NCBI RefSeq assembly: GCF_021249345.1 | Contig: NZ_CP089588.1 | Span: 1,426,001 to 1,490,000 of the forward strand | Direction: 5' to 3' | DNA length: 64,000 nucleotides | Origin: Halobacterium wangiae | GTDB taxonomy: Archaea; Halobacteriota; Halobacteria; Halobacteriales; Halobacteriaceae | Shown: positions 27,271-35,140 of the stretch, piece after piece | Layout: every line of letters starts with the position of its first letter | How positions within the stretch are numbered: the first letter of the stretch is position 1 | The notes under the pieces: model-generated | Seen by the model: the letters and a program-made list of their open reading frames with translations, nothing else | What the model was told of the DNA's origin: nothing | The model's database searches: none | Translations under genes and position numbers: made by a program

Positions 27271-28080
27271 TTAGACGACGTGCTCGACGTCGTAGGAGCC
27301 GAGGCGGTGGACCCAGCCGTCCTCGGCGATGGCCTCGATCTCCTCGAGGGCGGCCTGCGTGCGCTCCTCGTAGAGGCCGGCGGCGACGTCGACGTGGAAG
27401 ACGTAGTCACCGAGTCGCTCGCCGGAGGGCCGGGACTCGACCCGGGAGAGGTTGATGTCGCGGTCGGCAAACGGTTCGAGTAGTTCGAGCAGCAGACCGG
27501 GGTAGTTGGCGTTCGGGTAGACGACGAACGAGGACTTCCCGCCGGCGTCCGAGCGGTCCTCGGGCGGTGCGACGACGAAGAAGCGCGTGGAGTTGCTGGT
27601 GCGGTCCTGGATGTCCTCGGCGACGAGCTGGAGGTCGCCGGTGGCGTTGTCGGGGTGGGCGATGCCGGCGACGGTCGCGTCCTCGCGTGCGAGTTCGACG
27701 CTTCGTGCCGTAGAGGCGACGGCTTCGCGGTCGGCGTCGGGGTAGTTCTCGTCGAGGAACGTCCGGACCTGCGCGAGCGCCTGGGAGTGGCTGGCGACGG
27801 TGTCGAAGTTCCCGCTCTGCGCGATGAGCGCGTGCTTAACGGGTGTGACGACCTCGCGGACGACGGCGAGGTCGGTGTCCGCGAGCGCGTCCAGGGTCTC
27901 CGTCACCGACCCCTCGATGCTGTTCTCGATTGGGACGACGCCGCGGCTGGCGCTCCCGTCGGCGACCGCGTCGACGATGCCGCGCACAGACTCGGCGAAT
28001 GCGATGTCGCCGTCGTCTGCGACGGCGAGCGCTGCGCGGTGTGAGTACGTACCGGCGGGCCCGAGCGTGACCGTCTGCAT
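27271..28080 (-). CDS. pheA: Prephenate dehydratase
   Basis: The enzyme converts prephenate to phenylpyruvate, the committed step to phenylalanine. The 269-residue monofunctional form has the catalytic domain first: LGPAGTYSHRAAL, VPIENSIEGSVTETLD, and the TSNSTRFFVV motif, whose Thr-Arg-Phe is catalytic. A C-terminal ACT domain carries the ESRPSGERLGDYVFHVD signature that binds Phe for feedback inhibition. No Phe-rich leader is present before it, in contrast to pheST. CTTTTCC lies about 25 nt before the ATG. Confidence 0.95.
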   Translation of the reverse strand: MQTVTLGPAGTYSHRAALAVADDGDIAFAESVRGIVDAVADGSASRGVVPIENSIEGSVTETLDALADTDLAVVREVVTPVKHALIAQSGNFDTVASHSQALAQVRTFLDENYPDADREAVASTARSVELAREDATVAGIAHPDNATGDLQLVAEDIQDRTSNSTRFFVVAPPEDRSDAGGKSSFVVYPNANYPGLLLELLEPFADRDINLSRVESRPSGERLGDYVFHVDVAAGLYEERTQAALEEIEAIAEDGWVHRLGSYDVEHVV

Positions 28081-28128
28081 GCCTCCCCGTAGGCGGTGGA
28101 CGGGGGAAAAGGCCGTCGGGGTGACAGT

Positions 28129-28281
28129 CTACTCAAGCCGGTACCCGCCGACGACGAGCGCCGTGCCGAACACGGCGAGCACGACGGGGTAGGCGTCTGG
28201 GAGCCACGCCGGGAGCAGGAGCGCGAGCAGCGTCACCTGCACGCCGATCAGCATCGTCTTCGCACCCTCGGAGTCGGTCAT
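28129..28281 (-). CDS. 50-aa two-helix membrane protein
   Basis: The ORF starts at ATG 28281 and encodes a short polar lead (MTDSEGAK), then TMLIGVQVTLLALLLPAWL and YPVVLAVFGTALVVGGYRL, two transmembrane helices joined by a PDA turn. GCTTTTCC lies about 28 nt upstream. A longer in-frame extension upstream is Arg/Pro-rich shadow sequence. Similar two-helix miniproteins are frequent in haloarchaea; the function is unknown. Confidence 0.55.
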   Translation of the reverse strand: MTDSEGAKTMLIGVQVTLLALLLPAWLPDAYPVVLAVFGTALVVGGYRLE

Positions 28282-28571
28282 GTGCGAGTGCTCACACGAG
28301 ACGAGGAAAAGCCACGCGATTCGCTGGCCACCGGGTCGACGACGCCCACCCCCGGACGGCCCGGGAGGGTCGAAAGGGAGCGCTACTCGTCGCGGCCGCC
28401 CCCACTCGAGCGCCGTAGCCGCCACTTTTTCGTCCGTCCGGCGCCCCGCCGTCAGTGCCCGGACAACGCCTCCTTACGCTCCCGCTGCGCTCCAAAAGCC
28501 ACCCTTTCCAGTTCGTACCATCTGTGTAACAATGCTCGACTGCGTACATCGCTAGCACGGTGTCCAGAACA

Positions 28572-28724
28572 ATGGCATACCAGGCTAGCTGTCAGGAGGA
28601 CGAGTTCATGGTACAGTCCGACGACGAACAGGAGGTCCTGAACAACCTCAAGGAGCACGCCCACGAGAAACACGACATGGACATGAGCGACGACGACGCG
28701 CGGGACATGATGGAGCAGACGTAG
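28572..28724 (+). CDS. DUF1059 family small protein
   Basis: The 50-residue acidic protein starts at ATG 28572. The family opening with a conserved Cys (MAYQASCQEDEFMVQSDDE) is followed by a helix, VLNNLKEHAHEKH, and a DMDMSDDDARDMM end. DUF1059 proteins are small and of unknown role; a helical, possibly metal-linked motif has been suggested from the conserved Cys and His. It stands alone between prephenate dehydratase and the dehydrogenase operon. Confidence 0.75.
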   Translation: MAYQASCQEDEFMVQSDDEQEVLNNLKEHAHEKHDMDMSDDDARDMMEQT

Positions 28725-28843
28725 CTCCGCCACCCGCGACGCGGGCCGGCCTGCACACTTCATTTTCCGACGGCGCTGAGGGCGACGACGTCGCGACCGG
28801 GAATCTGCGCGACGAGAACTGAGCGAAGCGAGAGCGGTGGAGG

Positions 28844-30268
28844 TTACCGGTTCAGCGTGTGGATGGCGTGGCCGAGCGCGTGCTCGGAGGCCTCCTTGAC
28901 TGCCTCGGCGAGCGTCGGGTGGGTGTGGATGGTGGCAGCGACGTCCTCGAGGGTGGCGCCCAGTTCGATGGCGAGCGCGAGCTCCGCGATCAGTTCGCTG
29001 GCCTCCGGGCCGACGATCTGCGCGCCGAGGATGAAGCCGCTGTCCTCGTCGGCGACGACGCGCACGAAGCCCTCGCCCTCGCCCGTGGTGAGCGCGCGAC
29101 CGCTGGCGCTGAACGGGAACTTCCCGACCGCGGGCTCGAAGCCCTGTGCTTCGGCCGCGTCCGCGGTGAGGCCGACGGTCGCAATCTCGGGGTCCGTGAA
29201 CACCGCGGCGGGGACGGCCTGGTAGTCGAGGGCCGCGGGTTCGCCCGCGATGACCTCGGCGGCGACCTCGCCCTCCTTGCTCGCCTTGTGTGCGAGCATC
29301 GGGCCGGGCGCGACGTCGCCGATGGCGAAGACGTTCTCCACGTCGGTCCGGGCCTGGTCGTCCGTCTCGATGCGGCCGTCCTCGTTCGGTTCGAGGCCGA
29401 CGGCGTCGAGGTTCAGCGTGTCCGTGACGGGCTGGCGGCCGACCGCCACGAGCACCTTGTCCGTCTCGAAGTCCGTCGTCTCGCCGTCCTCGTCAGCGGC
29501 GGTGACGACGATGCCGTCGCCGGACTCCGCCCAGGAGTCCGCGGCGAGGCCGAACTCGAAGTCGATGCCGAGTTCCTCCGCGTGCTGCGTGACGGGACGC
29601 GCCAGGTCGTCCTCGTAGCCGACGAGCGCCTCGTCGAGCATCTCGACGACGGTGACGTCGACGCCGAGCTTCGCGAGGACCGTCGATATCTCCATCCCGA
29701 TGTAGCCCGCGCCGACGACGACCATCGACTCGGGGTAGTCGTCCATCGCGAGCGCCTGCCGGGAGTTCAGGACGTGCTCGCCGTCGAACTCGAAACCCGG
29801 CACCTCGATGGGCTTCGAGCCGGTGGCGACGATGCAGTGCTCGTAGGTGATGGTCTCGGAGCCCTGGCCGTCGCCGCCGTGGACGACGCGGAGTTTGTCG
29901 TTGCCCGCGAACTCCGCGCGTCCCTCGATGAGGTTGACGCCGTTGGCCTTGCAGAGCTGTTCGACGCCGCCGGTGAGCTGTTCGACGACCTCGTCCTTCC
30001 AGGCGACCATCTCGCCGACGTCGACCTCGGGGTCGGCGTACACGCCCATCTCCTCGGCGTTACCCGCAGAGTGGGCGACATCCGTCGCCGTGATCATCGC
30101 CTTCGACGGGATGCAGCCGTAGTTCAGGCAGGTCCCCCCGTAGGCGTCCTTCTCGACGAGCGTCACGTCGAGACCGAGCTGTCCGGCGCGGATGGCCGCG
30201 ACGTAGCCGCCGGGACCGGCCCCGACGACCGCAACTTCCGTTCCTGTGGATACGTCTCCGACAACCAT
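28844..30268 (-). CDS. lpdA: Dihydrolipoyl dehydrogenase (E3)
   Basis: E3 reoxidises dihydrolipoyl groups of the E2 core with FAD and NAD. The 474-residue flavoprotein has the FAD motif VVGAGPGGYVAAIRAGQLG, the redox disulfide GGTCLNYGCIPSK, the NAD motif VVVGAGYIGMEIST, the FAIGDV segment and the C-terminal interface motif IHTHPTLAE with its catalytic His-Glu. Its ATG overlaps the E2 stop by one base (TAATG), so the genes are coupled. It is last in the pdhA-pdhB-pdhC-lpdA order. Confidence 0.96.
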   Translation of the reverse strand: MVVGDVSTGTEVAVVGAGPGGYVAAIRAGQLGLDVTLVEKDAYGGTCLNYGCIPSKAMITATDVAHSAGNAEEMGVYADPEVDVGEMVAWKDEVVEQLTGGVEQLCKANGVNLIEGRAEFAGNDKLRVVHGGDGQGSETITYEHCIVATGSKPIEVPGFEFDGEHVLNSRQALAMDDYPESMVVVGAGYIGMEISTVLAKLGVDVTVVEMLDEALVGYEDDLARPVTQHAEELGIDFEFGLAADSWAESGDGIVVTAADEDGETTDFETDKVLVAVGRQPVTDTLNLDAVGLEPNEDGRIETDDQARTDVENVFAIGDVAPGPMLAHKASKEGEVAAEVIAGEPAALDYQAVPAAVFTDPEIATVGLTADAAEAQGFEPAVGKFPFSASGRALTTGEGEGFVRVVADEDSGFILGAQIVGPEASELIAELALAIELGATLEDVAATIHTHPTLAEAVKEASEHALGHAIHTLNR

Positions 30269-31737
30269 TATTCGAGTAGTAGTAGTTCGGGGTCGGTCAA
30301 GTACTCCATCACCTGATTGGTGAACGCCGCGGCCTCAGCACCGTCGATGACGCGGTGGTCGATAGACAGCGACAGCGGCAGCGTCATCGCCGCGCGCACC
30401 TCGCCGTCCTCGGCGACCGGGCGCTCGTCGATGGCGCCCAGCCCCATGATGGCCGTCTCCGGGTAGTTGATGATGGGCGTGGCGTACTCGCCGCCGATGG
30501 CGCCGAAGTTCGTGACGGTGAACGTGCCGCCCTGCATCTCCTCGCGGGAGATCGAGCGGTCACGGGCCTTCTGGGCGAGTTCGTTCACTTCGCTGGCGAC
30601 CTGCAGTATCGACTTCTGGTCGACGTGTTTCACCACGGGCACCATCAGGCCGGCGTCCGTCGCCACCGCGATGCCGACGTTGTAGTCCTGCTTGATGGCG
30701 ATCTCCTCCTCTTCCTCGCGGAGTTCGGAGTTCAGGATGGGGAACTCCTTGAGGGCCGCGACGATCGCCTTCATCACGAACGGCATGTACGTCAGCTTCA
30801 CGTCCTTCTCGGTGGCGCGCTCCTTCAGTCTCGCGCGCGTCTCCACGAGCGCGTCGATGGGCGCGGTGTCGTGGTGGGTGACGTGTGGGGCCGTGTACTT
30901 CGACTCGGCCATCTGCTTGCCGATGGTGCGACGGATGCCGCGGTAGGGCTCCGTCGTCTCGCCACCCTCGGCGTACTGCCGGGGAGCGCCGGCCGCGGGC
31001 GCCTCGGCCTGCGCGGCCTGGCCGCCCTCTGCGTACTGCTGGACGGCCTCGGCGGTGACGAACGCCTCGCCGTCGCGCTGCTCGACCGCGGGGACGTCGT
31101 CGATGTCGACGCCGAGTTCGCGTGCGAGGCCGCGGGTCGCGGGCGCCGCGAGCGTGCGGTCCCGTCCCGCTGCCTCCTGGCTGCCCGTCGCCGCAGGCTG
31201 CGTCGACGGCGCCGCGGTCGTCTGCGTCGTCTCCGCGGGTTCGGTCGCGGTCTCGGCCTCGGCGGCCGCTGGTTCCTCTCCCTCGGCGGCCGCGCGCACG
31301 TCGCCCTCGGTGACGCGACCGGACGGCCCGGTCCCCTCGACAGCGTCGAGGTCGACGCCGAGTTCGCGGGCGAGTCGGCGCACGCTCGGCGGTGCGAACG
31401 TCCGCGACTCGGCCCTCGAGGTGGCGGACTTGCTCTCGCTCTCCGCTTCGGCCTCGGGTTCCGTCTCGGCCTCTGCGTCGGCCGGTTCGGCGGCCTCGCC
31501 CTCGACGTCGAAGGTGACGATGACGTCCCCGACGGGGACGACGGTGCCGGCCTCGAAGTGTATCTTCTGCACGGTGCCGTTCACGGGCGAGGGGACTTCC
31601 ACGACTGCCTTGTCTGTCTCGACCTCCGCGACCGGCTGGTCCTCGGTGACGGCGTCGCCCTCGGAGACGAGCCAGCTGACTATCTCGCCCTCTGCGACAC
31701 CCTCGCCGACGTCCGGGAGTTTGAATTCTCGTGCCAT
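30268..31737 (-). CDS. pdhC: 2-oxoacid dehydrogenase E2 (dihydrolipoyl acyltransferase)
   Basis: The E2 core carries the swinging lipoyl arm and transfers acyl groups to CoA. Of 489 residues, 1-80 form a lipoyl domain (lipoyl-lysine K43 in ETDKAVVEV). Two E3/E1-binding domains follow, near 114-150 and 195-235, joined by Ala/Glu/Thr-rich linkers. The catalytic domain occupies the C-terminal half, with DHRVIDG (catalytic His about 461). Two peripheral-binding domains in one chain is unusual. The start ATG 31737 is one base after the E1 beta stop. The acyl substrate is not known. Confidence 0.94.
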   Translation of the reverse strand: MAREFKLPDVGEGVAEGEIVSWLVSEGDAVTEDQPVAEVETDKAVVEVPSPVNGTVQKIHFEAGTVVPVGDVIVTFDVEGEAAEPADAEAETEPEAEAESESKSATSRAESRTFAPPSVRRLARELGVDLDAVEGTGPSGRVTEGDVRAAAEGEEPAAAEAETATEPAETTQTTAAPSTQPAATGSQEAAGRDRTLAAPATRGLARELGVDIDDVPAVEQRDGEAFVTAEAVQQYAEGGQAAQAEAPAAGAPRQYAEGGETTEPYRGIRRTIGKQMAESKYTAPHVTHHDTAPIDALVETRARLKERATEKDVKLTYMPFVMKAIVAALKEFPILNSELREEEEEIAIKQDYNVGIAVATDAGLMVPVVKHVDQKSILQVASEVNELAQKARDRSISREEMQGGTFTVTNFGAIGGEYATPIINYPETAIMGLGAIDERPVAEDGEVRAAMTLPLSLSIDHRVIDGAEAAAFTNQVMEYLTDPELLLLE

Positions 31738-31738
31738 C

Positions 31739-32716
31739 TCAGAACTCGAAGGCGTCACGGATGCCCGACTCGATGCGCTCGGGCTCCGGCAGGTAGTAGT
31801 CTTCGAGCGCGGCCAGCGGGAACGGCACGTCGAAGCCGGTGATGCGCTCGACCGGTGCCTCCTGGTACAGCAGCGCCTCCTCCTGGATGGTGGCGGTGAT
31901 CTCCGCGCCGACGCCCGCGGTCTGGGGCGCCTCGTGGACGATGGCCGCCCGGCCCGTCTTCTTGAACGACTCGACGACCGTGTCGATGTCGAGCGGGCTG
32001 AGCGTCCGGAGGTCGACGACCTCGACGTCGATATCGCCGTCGAGGTTCTCCGCGGCCTCGATGGTCGGGCGCGTCATCGCGCCCCAGGTGAACACCGAGA
32101 CGTCGGTGCCCTCGCTGCGCACCGCGGCCTCGCCCAGCGGCACCTCGTAGGTGTCGTCGGGCACCTCCTCGCGGAACGCGCGGTAGATCTTCTTCGGCTC
32201 CAGGAAGATGACCGGGTCCGGCGAGCGGATCGCCGAGATGAGCATCCCCTTCGCGTCGTGGGGCGTGCTCGGCATCGCCACCTTCAGCCCGGCCTCGTGG
32301 ACGTAGAACGCCTCCTTGGACTCGGAGTGGTGCTCCGGCGCGCGGATGCCGCCGCCCATCGGGGCGCGCAGCACCATCGGACACGTGTACCGGCCGCGAC
32401 TCCGCGTCCGGAGGCGGGCCATGTGGCTCACGATCTGGTCGAAGCCCGGGTACATGAACCCCGAGAACTGGATCTCGGGCACCGGCTTCAGGCCGTAGGC
32501 CGCCATCCCGACGGCCGTCCCGATGATACCGGACTCGGCCAGCGGCGTGTCGATGACGCGCTCCCCGCCGAACTCGTCGAAGAGTCCCTCGGTCGCGCGG
32601 AACACACCGCCGTTCTTCCCGACGTCCTCGCCCATCACGAGCACGTCGTCGTCTTCGGCCATCTCGTCGCGGAGGCCGTCCCGTACCGCCTGCACTAGGG
32701 TCAGGTTCTCACTCAT
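31739..32716 (-). CDS. pdhB: 2-oxoacid dehydrogenase E1 beta subunit
   Basis: E1 beta pairs with E1 alpha in the thiamine-diphosphate-dependent decarboxylase. The 325-residue protein shows the transketolase pyrimidine-binding features VMGEDVGKNGGVFRATEGL, DTPLAESGIIGTAVGMA with the glutamate that activates thiamine, and PEIQFSGFMYPGFDQI. The C-terminal domain carries VEVVDLRTLSPLDIDTV and HEAPQTAG. It begins one nucleotide after the E1 alpha stop. Branched-chain-type E1s share these motifs, so substrate choice is open. Confidence 0.95.
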   Translation of the reverse strand: MSENLTLVQAVRDGLRDEMAEDDDVLVMGEDVGKNGGVFRATEGLFDEFGGERVIDTPLAESGIIGTAVGMAAYGLKPVPEIQFSGFMYPGFDQIVSHMARLRTRSRGRYTCPMVLRAPMGGGIRAPEHHSESKEAFYVHEAGLKVAMPSTPHDAKGMLISAIRSPDPVIFLEPKKIYRAFREEVPDDTYEVPLGEAAVRSEGTDVSVFTWGAMTRPTIEAAENLDGDIDVEVVDLRTLSPLDIDTVVESFKKTGRAAIVHEAPQTAGVGAEITATIQEEALLYQEAPVERITGFDVPFPLAALEDYYLPEPERIESGIRDAFEF

Positions 32717-32717
32717 C

Positions 32718-33833
32718 TTAGTCCTCCAGTAGCGCTTCGTCGCCGTGTTCGTCCCGAATGGACTGGAACCACTCGAGTTGCTGTTCGAGACGCTTGGGCA
32801 TCTCCGCGTAGACGTTCTGGAACATCTCCACGGGGTCCGGTCGCGGCGTCTCCTCGGCCGCCGCGATGGCGTCCGCGACGTCGTCCTCGATATCCGCCTC
32901 CATCTGCTCGACGTCCTCGTCGGTGAGTCGGTCGGTGCGCTTCAGGAACTTCTCCATGCGCGGGAGCGGGTCCTTCGCGCGCCACTTCTCGACCTCCTCC
33001 TCGTCGCGGTACACCGACGGGTCGTCCGCCGTGGTGTGCGCGCCGAAGCGGTACTGCACCGCCTCGATGAGCGTCGGGCGCAGTTCGCCCTCGTCGGGGT
33101 CCTTGGCCTTCTCGACGGCCGCCTTCGTCACCTTGTACACCGCGAGCGGGTCCATCCCGTCGACCTGCACGCCCTCGAAGCCGTACGCCGTCGCCTTCTG
33201 GGCGAGCGTCTCGGAGGCGGTCTGTCGCTCCCGCGGCACCGAGATCGCCCACTGGTTGTTGTTGCAGAAGAAGACGTTCGGCGTGTCGAAGACGCCCGCG
33301 AAGTTCAGCCCCTCGTGGAAGTCGCCCTCGCTGGTCGCGCCGTCGCCGAAGTAGCAGAGGAACGCCTTGTCCTGCTCGTCGCGGAGTTGCGACGCCCACG
33401 CCATCCCGGTGGCGTGGGGAATCTGGGAGGCGATGGGCACCGCGACGGTGAAGATGTTCGCGTCCTCGGGGATGCGGTTGCCCTGCTCGTGGCCCATCCA
33501 GTACAGCAGCGTCTGCTTCAGCGGCAGGCCGCGAACCAGTCCCGCGCCGTGTTCGCGGTAGCTCGGGACCATCCAGTCGTCCTCGGCGAGCGCCATCGCG
33601 GAGCCGATCTGGGCGCCCTCCTGACCGGACAGCGGCGGGTACGTCCCGATGCGTCCCTGTCGCTGGAGGCTGACGGCTCGTTCGTCGAACCGTCTGGCCA
33701 GTTTCATGTGTCGATACATCTCGACGAACTCGTCGTCGGTGAGGTCCGGTACCTCCGCGCCGTCGACGACCTCGCCGTCCTCGTCGATCACCCGAACCAT
33801 GTCGTCGGGCTCTCGGTGAACGGTCTCAGTCAC
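32718..33833 (-). CDS. pdhA: 2-oxoacid dehydrogenase E1 alpha subunit
   Basis: This subunit binds thiamine diphosphate: the TPP motif runs from FGDGATSEGDFHEGLNFA to the NNNQWAIS end. The 371-residue protein has PPLSGQEGAQIGSAMAL, PSYREHGAGLVRG and the phosphorylation-loop equivalent YRFGAHTTADDPSVYR. GTG 33833 is chosen as start; a longer frame reaching 33944 is a composition artefact. An ACCCTATG-type weak box lies upstream. It heads the operon. Haloarchaea oxidise pyruvate with ferredoxin oxidoreductases, so this complex may serve another 2-oxoacid. Confidence 0.93.
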   Translation of the reverse strand: MTETVHREPDDMVRVIDEDGEVVDGAEVPDLTDDEFVEMYRHMKLARRFDERAVSLQRQGRIGTYPPLSGQEGAQIGSAMALAEDDWMVPSYREHGAGLVRGLPLKQTLLYWMGHEQGNRIPEDANIFTVAVPIASQIPHATGMAWASQLRDEQDKAFLCYFGDGATSEGDFHEGLNFAGVFDTPNVFFCNNNQWAISVPRERQTASETLAQKATAYGFEGVQVDGMDPLAVYKVTKAAVEKAKDPDEGELRPTLIEAVQYRFGAHTTADDPSVYRDEEEVEKWRAKDPLPRMEKFLKRTDRLTDEDVEQMEADIEDDVADAIAAAEETPRPDPVEMFQNVYAEMPKRLEQQLEWFQSIRDEHGDEALLED

Positions 33834-34085
33834 GGGTACCCCCGTCCTGACATGTTCGGAAGGTCGACCCCTGCGACCATAGGGTTTTCGTAACGTCCGT
33901 TCCGGAGAACCTGTCAATCGTAGATTTTCGTTACTAGCGTCCACAACGGCGCCGACTAGGTGGACGAACGAACGGCAACGAGGGGAATATTCGAGGAATC
34001 GGAAATAACTGCACGGTGGGCTGTCCGCGGGCTGGACGCTCGTTCAATCAGTGGTCACTGTCCGGTAGTTACCAGACAGAGTCGC

Positions 34086-35021
34086 TCAGTCAGAGGCCGC
34101 CCTACGGGCGTCCTCTCGTGCCTCTTCGATGCTCTTCCCCTCCCGCAGCACGGCGTCGACGAACAGTTCGCCGGCCTTGTACGACGACCGCACCATCGGA
34201 CCGGAGGCACAGTAGAGGAAGTCGAACTCCGCCTCGGCGACTCGGCGCCACGTCTCGAACTTCTGGGGGTGGACGTAGTCCGCGACGTCGAGGTGGGTGC
34301 GCGACGGCTGGAGGTACTGGCCGAGTGTCACCACGTCGACGCCGACCTCGCGGAGGTCGCCGAGCGTCTGGTACACCTCGTGGTCGTACTCGCCGACGCC
34401 CAGCATCAGACTGGTCTTCGTGTAGATGTCGGACTCGCGGTCCACCTGGTCGAGGACGGAGAGAGACTGCTCGTAGCCCGCGCGGCGGTCCCGGACCGGG
34501 AACTGGCGGCGCTCGACGGTCTCGACGTTGTGCGCGATGACGTCCGGGTTCGCGTCGATGATCTTCCGGACGAGTTCCGCCTCCCCCTGGAAGTCCGGGA
34601 TGAGCACCTCCACCAGCACGGAGGGGTCGCGCTCCTTGATCTCCCGGATGGTCTGGGCGAAGTGGCCGGCGCCCTGGTCGGGCAGGTCGTCGCGGTCCAC
34701 CGACGTCAGCACGACGTAGTCGAGGCCGATCTTCGCGACGGACTCCGCGACGTTCGCGGGTTCCTCGGGGTCCAGAGGCTCCATCCCCCCGGTCTCGACG
34801 TCACAGAAGTTACAGCCCCGCGAACACCGGTGGCCCATCAGCATGAACGTCGCAGTGCCCGGGCCGTTGCGACCGCTCCAGCACTCCCCGAGGTTCGGAC
34901 AGGACGCCTCCTCGCAGACCGTGTTGAGGTCGTGCTCCCGGAGCGTATCCTTGATGTCCGTGAATCGTTCCCCGGACGGCGGCCGCATCTTCAGCCAGTC
35001 CGGCTTGCGCCGACCGCTCAT
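34086..35021 (-). CDS. lipA: Lipoyl synthase
   Basis: LipA inserts two sulfur atoms into octanoyl groups on E2 (and GcvH) to make the lipoyl cofactor, using radical SAM chemistry. The 311-residue protein has the auxiliary cluster cysteines C36, C41 and C47, the radical-SAM cysteines C66, C70 and C73 in CSRGCNFC, and the C-terminal RSSYKAGE loop whose serine caps the auxiliary cluster. It sits about 250 nt upstream of pdhA on the same strand, supplying the cofactor that the downstream E2 needs. No ligase or octanoyltransferase gene is nearby. Confidence 0.95.
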   Translation of the reverse strand: MSGRRKPDWLKMRPPSGERFTDIKDTLREHDLNTVCEEASCPNLGECWSGRNGPGTATFMLMGHRCSRGCNFCDVETGGMEPLDPEEPANVAESVAKIGLDYVVLTSVDRDDLPDQGAGHFAQTIREIKERDPSVLVEVLIPDFQGEAELVRKIIDANPDVIAHNVETVERRQFPVRDRRAGYEQSLSVLDQVDRESDIYTKTSLMLGVGEYDHEVYQTLGDLREVGVDVVTLGQYLQPSRTHLDVADYVHPQKFETWRRVAEAEFDFLYCASGPMVRSSYKAGELFVDAVLREGKSIEEAREDARRAASD

Positions 35022-35089
35022 ACCCCAACGTTTGGAGGCCACTGCTAAAACGGTGCGGATTGGGACACCCCAGTTCGGCGCTCGCCTAT

Positions 35090-35124
35090 CCCATATGTTA
35101 AATGGGAGGAGATGTGTATTAAAC
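35090..35124 (+). promoter_or_regulatory. MATE gene promoter with upstream palindrome
   Basis: GTATTAAAC (35116-35124) is a TATA-like box about 20-25 nt before ATG 35141. Just upstream, CCCAT (35090-35094) and ATGGG (35102-35106) form an inverted repeat about an AT centre, a plausible site for a repressor that blocks TBP/TFB binding. The regulator is unknown. Confidence 0.45.
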
Positions 35125-35140
35125 CTCGAACGCTAGAAAA

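Noticed and set aside
27271-28180. Possible Phe leader before pheA
   Set aside because: The promoter-like box lies about 25 nt before the ATG, leaving no room for a leader ORF.
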